In this document: piece by piece, positions 13,871 through 20,137 of the stretch
Layout of the letters: each line of letters opens with the position of its first letter
Numbering within the stretch: position 1 is the stretch's first letter
Origin: JAUREX01 sp044356825
GTDB taxonomy: Bacteria; Pseudomonadota; Alphaproteobacteria; Rhodobacterales; Rhodobacteraceae
NCBI GenBank assembly: GCA_044356825.1
Contig: JBIKVM010000031.1
Coordinates: forward strand, 1-20,137
Length of the DNA stretch: 20,137 bases
Reading direction: 5' to 3'
Position numbers and translations under genes: made by a program
The notes under the pieces: model-generated
The model's database searches: none
Told to the model about the DNA's origin: nothing
The model's input: only the letters and a program-made list of their open reading frames with translations

Positions 13871-13890
13871 ATTTTATCAAACGGTAAAAT
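13871..13890 (-). promoter_or_regulatory. 20-bp dyad, likely operator of the preT operon
   Basis: ATTTTATCAAACGGTAAAAT is an inverted repeat of the half-site TTTTA(T/C)C with a 4-bp centre and one mismatch. It stands out as an AT-rich island, centred about 62 bp upstream of preT. On the minus strand it contains a GATAAAAT that could serve as -10 element, so a bound regulator would block transcription. It resembles no site I can name with certainty; a pyrimidine-responsive TetR- or GntR-type regulator is the natural candidate. Confidence 0.55.
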
Positions 13891-13929
13891 GTGGCGGGTG
13901 GCGCGCGGCGGGCAGGGCCAACTCGGCGC

Positions 13930-13958
13930 TTTTCAGCCCGGCCGCGCTGGCCTATAAG
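13930..13958 (+). promoter_or_regulatory. Candidate sigma-70 promoter for accB
   Basis: TTTTCA (13930-13935), a 17-nt spacer and TATAAG (13953-13958) form a plausible housekeeping promoter about 50 bp upstream of the accB start. It is the best -10 in this gap and points towards accB - accC. Confidence 0.5.
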
Positions 13959-14008
13959 CAAGGGCGGAACGCCTGCGACAGACGGGCGCGGGAACCATCG
14001 AGGACGGC

Positions 14009-14497
14009 ATGAGCAAGCAACCGCAGGACGTCGACGTGGCCTTCATCGAGGCGCTCGCCGAACTTCTGAACCGAAACGGGCTGAGCGAGCTTTCGGTCAA
14101 GCGCGAATATGGCGAGGACGACAGCCTCGAGGTCCGCGTCATGCGCCAACTCGCCCCCGTCGCGGCCGCGCCGGTGGCCGCGCCACCCGTCATGGTCGCC
14201 CACGCCGCCGCGCCCGCCCCCGTGGCCGCCGCCCCGGCCCCGAGCGATGATCCCGCCCAGCACCCGGGCTGCCTGACCTCGCCCATGGTCGGCACCGCCT
14301 ATCTTGCGCCCGAACCCGGCGCGCAGCCCTTCGTCGCGATCGGGGCGCAGGTGGCGGCGGGGCAGACCGTCCTCATCATCGAGGCGATGAAGACGATGAA
14401 CCAGATTCCGGCGCCGCGCGCGGGCACGCTCCGGCGCATCCTGATCGAGGACGGGACGCCCGTGGAATACGGCGCCCCCCTCATGATCATCGACTGA
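14009..14497 (+). CDS. accB: Acetyl-CoA carboxylase biotin carboxyl carrier protein
   Basis: BCCP of 162 residues carries the biotin that shuttles carboxyl groups between AccC and the AccAD transferase in fatty-acid synthesis. The N-terminal 'VAFIEALAELLNRNGLSELSV' is typical of AccB. It is followed by a mobile Ala/Pro-rich linker (about 47-80) and the biotinyl domain with 'LIIEAMKTMNQI', in which Lys128 is the biotinylation site. The 'GCLTSPMVGTAYLAPEPGAQPFV' segment is the AccB-type thumb region, separating it from propionyl-CoA or pyruvate carboxylase carriers. GAGGA precedes the ATG. accC follows after 7 nt, the classical accBC operon. Confidence 0.95.
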   Translation: MSKQPQDVDVAFIEALAELLNRNGLSELSVKREYGEDDSLEVRVMRQLAPVAAAPVAAPPVMVAHAAAPAPVAAAPAPSDDPAQHPGCLTSPMVGTAYLAPEPGAQPFVAIGAQVAAGQTVLIIEAMKTMNQIPAPRAGTLRRILIEDGTPVEYGAPLMIID

Positions 14498-14504
14498 GGC
14501 GGGG

Positions 14505-15851
14505 ATGTTCGAAAAGGTCCTGATCGCGAACCGCGGCGAGATCGCGCTGCGCGTCATCCGCGCCTGCCGCGAGATGGGCATCAAGTCGGTCGCGGTGCAT
14601 TCGACGGCGGATGCCGATGCGATGCATGTGCGGATGGCGGACGAATCCGTCTGCATCGGCCCGCCGCCCTCGTCCGAGAGTTACCTCTCGATGTCGCGCA
14701 TCATCTCGGCTTGCGAGATCACGGGCGCCGAGGCGGTCCATCCGGGCTACGGGTTCCTCTCGGAGAACGCGGCCTTCGTGCAGGCGCTCGAGGATCACGA
14801 CATCACCTTCATCGGCCCCTCCTCCGAGCATATCCGGATCATGGGCGACAAGATCACCGCCAAGGACACGATGAAGGCGCTGGGCGTCCCCTGCGTGCCG
14901 GGCTCGGACGGGGCGGTGCCCGACATGGCGGCCGCGCGCACGGTCGCGGCCGGGATCGGCTATCCGGTCATCATCAAGGCGACGGCGGGCGGTGGCGGGC
15001 GCGGCATGAAGGTCGCGCGCACGCCCGATGAGCTCGAGGTCGCCTTTCGCACCGCACGCGCCGAGGCCAAGGCGGCCTTTGGCAACGACGAGGTCTATCT
15101 CGAGAAATACCTCCAGCGGCCGCGCCATGTCGAGATCCAGGTCTTCGGCGACGGCAAGGGCCGCGCCGTCCATCTGGGCGAGCGCGACTGCTCGCTCCAG
15201 CGCCGCCACCAGAAGGTGTTCGAAGAGGCGCCGGGCCCCGTCATCACGCCCGCGATGCGCGCCGAGATCGGCGCGACCTGCGCCGACGCGGTCGCGCGCA
15301 TCGGCTATTCGGGCGCGGGCACGATCGAGTTTCTCTATGAGGACGGGCAGTTCTTCTTCATCGAGATGAACACCCGCCTGCAGGTCGAGCATCCGGTGAC
15401 CGAGGCGATCTTCGGCGTCGACCTCGTGCGCGAGCAGCTGCGCGTCGCCGCGGGCCTGCCCATGTCCTTCGTGCAGGAAGAGCTCGAGATCAACGGCCAC
15501 GCCATCGAGGTGCGGATCAACGCCGAGCGCATCCCGGGCTTTGCCCCGTGCCCCGGCCGGGTCAAGGTCTTTCACGCGCCGGGCGGGCTTGGCGTGCGGA
15601 TGGATTCGGCGCTCTATGGCGGCTATGCGATCCCGCCCTATTACGACAGCCTGATCGGCAAGCTGATCGTGCACGGCCGCGACCGGCCCGAGGCGCTCGC
15701 GCGGCTGCGACGGGCGCTCGGAGAGCTGATCGTCGACGGGGTGGATACGACCGTGCCCCTCTTCCACGCGCTGCTCGCGGAACCCGACATCCAGGCGGGC
15801 GACTATTCCATCCACTGGCTCGAACGCTGGCTCGAGCGGCAGTTCGGCTGA
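14505..15851 (+). CDS. accC: Acetyl-CoA carboxylase biotin carboxylase subunit
   Basis: Biotin carboxylase of 448 residues (E. coli 449) uses ATP and bicarbonate to carboxylate the biotin on AccB. Features read directly: the N-terminal 'KVLIANRGEIALRVIRACREMGIKSVAVHS', 'HPGYGFLSENA', the ATP-grasp glycine-rich lid 'KATAGGGGRGMK' beginning at Lys158, 'RPRHVEIQVFGDGKG', 'ERDCSLQRRHQKVFEEAP', and the metal/catalytic 'FIEMNTRLQVEHPVTE'. It is full length without insertions. It starts 7 nt after accB with an AGGCGGGG ribosome-binding site, and aat follows 10 nt later, so accB - accC - aat are probably one transcript. Confidence 0.97.
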   Translation: MFEKVLIANRGEIALRVIRACREMGIKSVAVHSTADADAMHVRMADESVCIGPPPSSESYLSMSRIISACEITGAEAVHPGYGFLSENAAFVQALEDHDITFIGPSSEHIRIMGDKITAKDTMKALGVPCVPGSDGAVPDMAAARTVAAGIGYPVIIKATAGGGGRGMKVARTPDELEVAFRTARAEAKAAFGNDEVYLEKYLQRPRHVEIQVFGDGKGRAVHLGERDCSLQRRHQKVFEEAPGPVITPAMRAEIGATCADAVARIGYSGAGTIEFLYEDGQFFFIEMNTRLQVEHPVTEAIFGVDLVREQLRVAAGLPMSFVQEELEINGHAIEVRINAERIPGFAPCPGRVKVFHAPGGLGVRMDSALYGGYAIPPYYDSLIGKLIVHGRDRPEALARLRRALGELIVDGVDTTVPLFHALLAEPDIQAGDYSIHWLERWLERQFG

Positions 15852-15861
15852 CGGGTGCGCG

Positions 15862-16500
15862 ATGCGGCGGCTGACCGCCGAAGATCTGCTCTGGGCCTAT
15901 GGCGCGGGCATCTTCCCGATGGCCGAGGGCCGCGACGATCCCGAGATCCATTGGGTCGATCCGCGCCGGCGGGGCATCATCCCGCTCGGGGGCTTCCGCA
16001 TTTCGCGCTCGCTCGCCCGCAGGCTGCGGCGCGATGATTACGAGGTCACGCTCGATCGCGATTTCGCCGGCGTTCTCGCGGGATGCGCGGGGCGCGAGAC
16101 GACGTGGATCAGCGGGCCAATCGCGGCCCTCTATCTCGACCTGCACCGCAAGGGGGCGGCGCATTCGATCGAGGTCTGGGCGGGCGGGCGCCTCGCGGGC
16201 GGGGTCTACGGCGTCGCGCTCGGCCGGGCGTTCTTTGGCGAGAGCATGTTCTCGGGCATGCGCGACGGCTCGAAGATCGCGCTCGCATGGCTCGTGCACA
16301 GGCTCCGGGCGGGGGGGTTCACGCTCTTTGACACGCAGTTCCTGACGCCGCATCTGGCCTCGCTCGGCGGTCGCGAGGTGCCGCGGGCCGAGTATCACCG
16401 CCTGCTCGCCGCCGCGCTCGAGGGCGAGGCGCGGATCGATCCGCCGGGCTATGCGCCCGATCGCTATTCCATCGCGCAGCCGAGCAGCCAGACATCGTAG
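15862..16500 (+). CDS. aat: Leucyl/phenylalanyl-tRNA--protein transferase
   Basis: A 212-residue cytoplasmic enzyme that adds Leu or Phe from aminoacyl-tRNA to N-terminal Lys/Arg of proteins, marking them for ClpS/ClpAP degradation. The sequence shows the family signatures 'LLWAYGAGIFPMAEG' (about 9-23), 'WVDPRRRGIIPLGGFRISRSL', 'TWISGPIAALYLDLHRKGAAHSIEVW', 'GGVYGVALGRAFFGESMFSGMRDGSKIAL' and 'LFDTQFLTPHLASLGGREVPRAEY'. It starts 10 nt after accC. Its last 37 nt overlap the 3' end of the convergent DUF2155 gene, so the C-terminal 12 residues are encoded opposite conserved DUF2155 sequence. Confidence 0.95.
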   Translation: MRRLTAEDLLWAYGAGIFPMAEGRDDPEIHWVDPRRRGIIPLGGFRISRSLARRLRRDDYEVTLDRDFAGVLAGCAGRETTWISGPIAALYLDLHRKGAAHSIEVWAGGRLAGGVYGVALGRAFFGESMFSGMRDGSKIALAWLVHRLRAGGFTLFDTQFLTPHLASLGGREVPRAEYHRLLAAALEGEARIDPPGYAPDRYSIAQPSSQTS

Positions 16501-16970
16501 CGCGCGTGGTCGAGCGCGCTCAGCGCCGGCGAGGACGCGACCATCCAGCCCGAGAAGAGCGTCGCGCCGTCGCGCAGATCGCGCAGCACGACATGGGCGA
16601 AGCCGTCCGAGGTCGGATCGTCGGCGGGCACGCGGCAGCCCGTCGCGGTCAGTTCCATGATGCCGCGCGCCAGTGGCAGGCCCTCGTGCATGTGGAGGTC
16701 CGCCGTCTCGCCCGAGACCTTGTCGAGCCAGCGCAGCACCGCCACCGGCCGCGCCGCCGTCTCGGCCGCGCGGATCTCGATCACCGGGGCGCCGTTGGCG
16801 CCGGGGAGCGTGGCGGGCGTCTGCGCGGGTTCCACGGCGGGTGCGGCCCCGGGTGCGGTCCCGGGTGCGGTCCCTGGCGCAGGCGGGGCCTCGGGCGTCG
16901 CCTGGCCGAGTGCCGCCCCGGCCGCGAATATCGCGCCGCATGCGAAGGCCGCCGCGCGCGCGCGCATCAT
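16464..16970 (-). CDS. DUF2155 domain-containing exported protein
   Basis: A 168-residue protein with a signal peptide (hydrophobic 'AAAFACGAIFAAGAALG', likely cleavage near residue 22), a low-complexity Pro/Ala/Thr/Gly linker (about 24-60), and a C-terminal DUF2155 domain ending in 'ATLFSGWMVASSPALSALDHARYDVWLLGC'. The function of DUF2155 is unknown; the domain is typical of alphaproteobacteria. The linker is encoded by a 12-bp tandem repeat. The start overlaps the mlaD stop (ATGA, 16967-16970), so it is coupled to mlaD and NDUFA12. MM at the start leaves a one-codon ambiguity. The 3' end overlaps aat by 37 nt tail to tail. Confidence 0.88.
   Translation of the reverse strand: MMRARAAAFACGAIFAAGAALGQATPEAPPAPGTAPGTAPGAAPAVEPAQTPATLPGANGAPVIEIRAAETAARPVAVLRWLDKVSGETADLHMHEGLPLARGIMELTATGCRVPADDPTSDGFAHVVLRDLRDGATLFSGWMVASSPALSALDHARYDVWLLGCAME
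16839..16874. repeat. Three tandem 12-bp repeats in the DUF2155 linker
   Basis: GGGTGCGG(C/T)CCC occurs three times in a row (16839-16850, 16851-16862, 16863-16874); the second and third copies are identical. It encodes the PGTAPGTAPGAAP-type linker on the minus strand. Units of 12 bp keep the frame when copies are gained or lost. Confidence 0.85.
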
Positions 16971-17419
16971 TCCCCGCCCACCACCTTCATGAGGAGCGTC
17001 ACAAGGTCGACCGACCCTTGCGTGTCGAGGATCGCCTCGCCCGGCCCGAGCGTCTCGAGCGCGCCGCCCGGCACGAGCGCCACATAGGTGCCGCCCAGCA
17101 GGCCCTCGGTCGCGACGATGGCGGCGGTGTCGGCGGGCAGCGCCAGATCGGCCCGCAGCCCGATCCGTGCCACCGCCTGGAACGTCGCCGGATCGAGGTC
17201 GAGCGCCGTGACCGACCCGACCCGCACGCCCGCGATGCGCACATCCGTCCCGATCCGGACGCCGTCGGCCGCGCGGAAGGCGGCGGTCAGCTCATAGCCC
17301 TCGGCCGGGGCGGCGGGGCCTGCGGCGCGCATCAGGTGCAGCCCGAAGCCCACGGCCACGACCAGAACGGCCAGCCCGGCGAGGATCTCGCTGCGCGCTT
17401 CGCGTGCCACCCCGCCCAC
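16967..17419 (-). CDS. mlaD: MlaD-family (MCE domain) lipid-transport protein
   Basis: A 150-residue periplasm-facing protein with one N-terminal membrane helix (about 11-31, 'EILAGLAVLVVAVGFGLHLM') and a single MCE domain (about 41-118) including 'GVRIGTDVRIAGVRVGSVTALDLDP' and 'EGLLGGTYVALVPGG'. MlaD forms hexamers that bind phospholipid for the MlaFEDB ABC system of outer-membrane asymmetry. The ABC subunits mlaE/mlaF are not in this window. The GTG at 17419 directly abuts the NDUFA12 stop codon, and a second GTG three codons later has the better G-rich spacing. It overlaps the DUF2155 gene by 4 nt. Confidence 0.9.
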   Translation of the reverse strand: MGGVAREARSEILAGLAVLVVAVGFGLHLMRAAGPAAPAEGYELTAAFRAADGVRIGTDVRIAGVRVGSVTALDLDPATFQAVARIGLRADLALPADTAAIVATEGLLGGTYVALVPGGALETLGPGEAILDTQGSVDLVTLLMKVVGGE

Positions 17420-17794
17420 CTATTCGGGCACCCAGGCCTCGTAATCGCGCCGGGGCGCGGGGGTGCCGGCCCGGATCGAGCCCGGGGGGGCATAGGCGGC
17501 GGGGGTGCCGGTCAGGTTTTCCTGATGCGGCTTCTCCCAGGCCTTGCGGGGCAGGGGGCGCTCGGTCGGGGGGGTGTCCCAGGTGCGGTGCAGCCAGCCG
17601 TGCCAGTCCGGCGCGATCCGGCTCGCCTCGGCTTCGCCGGCATAGATGACCCAGCGGCGGGAATCGTCGCGCGTGCGATAGAAGCGGTTGCCCTGCGCGT
17701 CGGTCCCGACGAGGACGCCGTTGCGCATCGTCCAGAGCTGCGTGCCGAGCGTCTGGCCGTTCCACCAGGTGACGAGGCGGGCAAGAAAGGACAT
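17420..17794 (-). CDS. NADH:ubiquinone oxidoreductase subunit NDUFA12-like
   Basis: A 124-residue homologue of the complex I accessory subunit NDUFA12 (B17.2). Visible family wording: 'FLARLVTWWNGQTLGTQLWT', 'GTDAQGNRFYRTRDDSRRWVIYAGEAEASRIAPDWHGWLHRTWDTPPTE', and a Pro-rich C-terminus ending 'RRDYEAWVPE'. It binds the peripheral arm of complex I and helps assembly; being limited to alphaproteobacteria and mitochondria, it supports the taxonomic call. ATG 17794 has GGAGGG about 9 nt upstream; longer in-frame starts lack family similarity. It is the first gene of the NDUFA12 - mlaD - DUF2155 unit and diverges from the second EamA gene. Confidence 0.93.
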   Translation of the reverse strand: MSFLARLVTWWNGQTLGTQLWTMRNGVLVGTDAQGNRFYRTRDDSRRWVIYAGEAEASRIAPDWHGWLHRTWDTPPTERPLPRKAWEKPHQENLTGTPAAYAPPGSIRAGTPAPRRDYEAWVPE

Positions 17795-17925
17795 CGCGCA
17801 ACCCTCCGCAGACCGCCCTGCTATGCCGCAAAGCGGCGCCCGCGTCCAGCGCGTTCGCGCCGCAGCGCCCTTGCGGGGGGCAGGGGCGGGGCGTATGGCG
17901 CACCCACGCATCCCCCGGAGGCACC

Positions 17926-18807
17926 ATGAACAACCTGCGCGCCTCGCTCCTCATGATCGCGGCGATGGCGGGTTTTGCCATCGAGGATGTGATCATCAAG
18001 CAGTTGAGCGCGACGCTCGCGCTGCCGCAGTTGCTGATCGTGCTCGGGCTCGTGGGCTTCATCGTGCTGGCGCTCATATGCGCCTGGCGGGGCGAGGGTG
18101 TTTTGCATCGCGGGTTCTTCAGCCGGGCGGTGCTCGCGCGCAATCTGGGCGAGATGATCGGGTCGGTCGGCTTTTGCACCGCGCTCGCCCTCGTGCCGAT
18201 CTCGGTCGCCTCGGCGATCCTGCAGGCGCTGCCGCTGACGGTGACGCTCGGGGCGGCGCTGTTTCTGGGCGAATCCGTGGGCTGGCGGCGCTGGGCGGCG
18301 ATTGTCGCGGGGCTTGCGGGCGTGCTCATCATCCTGCGGCCCTTCGGCGCGGGGTTCGACGCGAACGCGCTCTGGGCCGTGATGGGGGTCGCGGGGATGA
18401 CGCTGCGCGATCTGGCCAGCCGGCGGATCGGGGCGCAGGTTTCCTCGCTCCGGCTCGCGGCCTGGGGGTTCGGGGCGGTGGCGGTGGCGGGCGTCGCGAT
18501 CATGCCCCTCGGCCCGCCGCTGCGGGCGCTGACCCCGGCCGAGTCCGGCATGATGGCGGCGATCGCCGTCATGGGGATGACAAGCTATCTGTGCATGATC
18601 ATCGCGATCCGGGCGGGCGAGGTCTCGGCGATCGCGCCGCTGCGCTATGTCCGCCTCGTCTTCGCGCTGCTGATCGCGGTCGTGCTGCTGGGCGAGCGTC
18701 CCGACGGCGCGACGCTGATCGGCGCGGGGCTGATCGTGGCGGCGGGCCTCTATGCGCTGTGGCGCGAACGCCAGCGCGCTCTTTCTTCCGCCGCGGCGCT
18801 GCGCTAG
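17926..18807 (+). CDS. EamA/DMT-superfamily permease (copy 2)
   Basis: A 293-residue protein with two EamA repeats and about ten membrane segments: 'SAILQALPLTVTLGAALFLGESVGWRR' in repeat one and 'IRAGEVSAIAPLRYVRLVFALLIAVVLLGERPD' in repeat two. It resembles the permease at 583-1479 along its whole length, for example in 'AILQ-LPL--TL-AALFLGE-VGWRR' and 'RDLASRR', so the two are paralogues. The transported compound is unknown. A strong CCCGGAGGCACC precedes ATG 17926. The enolase gene starts 30 bp after its stop with no terminator between, so the two may be cotranscribed. Confidence 0.9.
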   Translation: MNNLRASLLMIAAMAGFAIEDVIIKQLSATLALPQLLIVLGLVGFIVLALICAWRGEGVLHRGFFSRAVLARNLGEMIGSVGFCTALALVPISVASAILQALPLTVTLGAALFLGESVGWRRWAAIVAGLAGVLIILRPFGAGFDANALWAVMGVAGMTLRDLASRRIGAQVSSLRLAAWGFGAVAVAGVAIMPLGPPLRALTPAESGMMAAIAVMGMTSYLCMIIAIRAGEVSAIAPLRYVRLVFALLIAVVLLGERPDGATLIGAGLIVAAGLYALWRERQRALSSAAALR

Positions 18808-18837
18808 ATCGCGCGCGAACCCATGAGGAGCCGACCG

Positions 18838-20115
18838 ATGAGCACGATCAGCGAAATCCACGCCCGAGAGATCCTCGACAGCCGCGGCAATCCGACGGTC
18901 GAGGTCGATGTCACGCTCGAGGACGGCACGATGGGCCGCGCCGCGGTGCCCTCGGGGGCCTCGACCGGCGCGCATGAGGCCGTCGAGAAGCGCGACGGCG
19001 ACCGCAAGCGCTATCTCGGCAAGGGCGTGCGCAAGGCTGTCGAGGCGGTGAACGGCGAACTCGCCGAGGCGCTCGTGGGGTTCGACGCGACCGAGCAGGT
19101 CGCGATCGACCGCGCCATGATCGAGATCGACGGGACCGAGAACAAGGGCCGGCTCGGGGCGAACGCGATCCTCGGCGTCTCGCTCGCGGTCGCCAAGGCG
19201 GCGGCGCAATGGGGGGGGCAGCCGCTTTACCGCTATGTCGGCGGCACCTCGGCCCGCGTGCTGCCGGTGCCCATGATGAACATCGTGAACGGCGGCCAGC
19301 ACGCCGACAACCCGATCGACATCCAGGAATTCATGATCATGCCCGTCGGCGCGCCCTCATTCTCCGAGGCGCTGCGCACGGGCGCCGAGATCTTCCACAC
19401 GCTGAAAAAGGATCTGAAGGCCGCGGGCCACAACACGGGCGTGGGCGACGAGGGCGGATTCGCGCCCAACCTGCGCTCGGCGCGCGAGGCGCTCGACTTC
19501 ATCCTCAAGGCGACCGAGACGGCGGGCTTCAAGCCTGGCCGCGACGTGGTGCTCGCGCTCGACTGCGCGGCGACCGAGTATTTCCGCGACGGCCGCTATG
19601 CGATGGAGGGCGAGGGGCTCGACCTCGACCCGGCCGCGAATGTGGACTGGCTCGCCGCGCTCGCGGCCGATTACCCCATCGCCTCGATCGAGGATGGCTG
19701 CGCCGAGGATGACTGGGACGGCTGGCGGATGCTGACCGAGCGGCTGGGCGACCGGGTGCAGCTTGTCGGCGACGATCTGTTCGTGACGAACCCCGTGCGG
19801 CTCGAACAGGGGATCGCGCAGGGCTGCGGCAACGCCCTCCTCGTCAAGGTCAACCAGATCGGCACGCTGACCGAGACACTCGACGCCGTCGCGATGGCGA
19901 CGCGGGCGGGCTATGGCGCGGTCATGTCGCACCGCTCGGGCGAGACCGAGGACGCCACCATCGCCGACCTCGCCGTGGCGACGAACTGCGGCCAGATCAA
20001 GACCGGCAGCCTCGCGCGGTCGGACCGGCTCGCGAAATACAACCAGCTTCTGCGCATCGAGGAGATGCTCGGCGAAACCGCGAGCTATCTCGGCGCGCGG
20101 ATCCTGCGCGGCTGA
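18838..20115 (+). CDS. eno: Enolase (phosphopyruvate hydratase)
   Basis: A 425-residue glycolytic enzyme interconverting 2-phosphoglycerate and phosphoenolpyruvate; in many bacteria it is also part of the RNA degradosome. Family sequences are complete: 'ISEIHAREILDSRGNPTVEVDV' at the start, 'SGASTGAHEAVEKRDGD', 'NGGQHADNPIDIQEFMIMPVGA', 'GVGDEGGFAPNL' with Glu205, catalytic Lys337 in 'LLVKVNQIGTLTET', 'SHRSGETEDA' at 364-373, and substrate-binding Lys388 in 'QIKTGSLARSDRLAKYNQLLRIEE'. ATG 18838 is chosen because GAGGAG lies 7 nt upstream and the protein begins there as in its homologues. The stop is 22 nt from the window end. Confidence 0.98.
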   Translation: MSTISEIHAREILDSRGNPTVEVDVTLEDGTMGRAAVPSGASTGAHEAVEKRDGDRKRYLGKGVRKAVEAVNGELAEALVGFDATEQVAIDRAMIEIDGTENKGRLGANAILGVSLAVAKAAAQWGGQPLYRYVGGTSARVLPVPMMNIVNGGQHADNPIDIQEFMIMPVGAPSFSEALRTGAEIFHTLKKDLKAAGHNTGVGDEGGFAPNLRSAREALDFILKATETAGFKPGRDVVLALDCAATEYFRDGRYAMEGEGLDLDPAANVDWLAALAADYPIASIEDGCAEDDWDGWRMLTERLGDRVQLVGDDLFVTNPVRLEQGIAQGCGNALLVKVNQIGTLTETLDAVAMATRAGYGAVMSHRSGETEDATIADLAVATNCGQIKTGSLARSDRLAKYNQLLRIEEMLGETASYLGARILRG

Positions 20116-20137
20116 TCCGTCAACCCCCGGCGGCCTC

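Noticed and set aside
10519..13887. Open frame of over 1,100 codons on the plus strand opposite preA, DedA and preT
   Set aside because: It is fully antisense to three genes with clear motifs, and has His/Arg/Asp-rich composition typical of antisense shadows.
17821..19302. Long minus-strand open frame opposite EamA copy 2 and eno
   Set aside because: It is antisense to enolase and a permease, without recognisable protein features.

Overview
The window is a very GC-rich stretch of bacterial chromosome. Gene content points to an alphaproteobacterium, most likely Rhodobacterales/Rhodobacteraceae. The strongest markers are an NDUFA12-type complex I accessory subunit (found in alphaproteobacteria and mitochondria), the block NDUFA12 - mlaD - DUF2155 convergent with aat - accC - accB, and a preT/preA pair. 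This assignment is from gene content and protein style, not from a phylogeny. There are no rRNA or tRNA genes, no CRISPR array, no IS element and no phage gene, and no gap between genes exceeds 300 bp.

Layout, left to right. (1) The 5' part of an enoyl-CoA hydratase gene (minus, cut by the window edge) diverges from a 10-TM EamA permease (583-1479). (2) A minus-strand pair, yggT then recQ, where recQ appears to start at a TTG overlapping the yggT stop. (3) A plus-strand run: a hotdog thioesterase, a UMF1-type MFS permease, mepA coupled to it by ATGA, and a YhhQ-type queuosine-precursor transporter. (4) A 267-bp gap (7557-7823) holding what looks like a discrete, structured, terminated small transcript. 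(5) Three genes joined by 4-nt overlaps: arfB (ribosome rescue), a class-III PLP enzyme resembling the ethanolamine-phosphate/phosphohydroxylysine phospho-lyases, and an APH-fold small-molecule kinase. (6) On the minus strand, preT - DedA - preA (reductive pyrimidine catabolism with an embedded membrane protein), with a 20-bp dyad at the preT promoter. (7) On the plus strand, accB - accC - aat. (8) On the minus strand, NDUFA12 - mlaD - DUF2155, whose last gene overlaps aat tail to tail. (9) On the plus strand, a second EamA permease followed 30 bp later by enolase.

Most of the window is housekeeping: fatty-acid initiation, glycolysis, respiration, envelope maintenance, DNA repair and N-end-rule tagging. 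Two places deserve attention. The first is the 7559-7782 RNA. It has a 14-nt stretch complementary to the 16S rRNA 3' end (one G-U pair), placed at ideal spacing before an 18-codon ORF, then a possible three-way junction with a second GGAGG in a loop, then mutually exclusive GC stems and a perfect 10-bp intrinsic terminator. It lies directly upstream of the ribosome-rescue gene arfB. The second is the kinase/phospho-lyase pair, which suggests a phosphorylate-then-eliminate route for a hydroxylated amine. I cannot tell from sequence alone whether the RNA belongs to a catalogued family.
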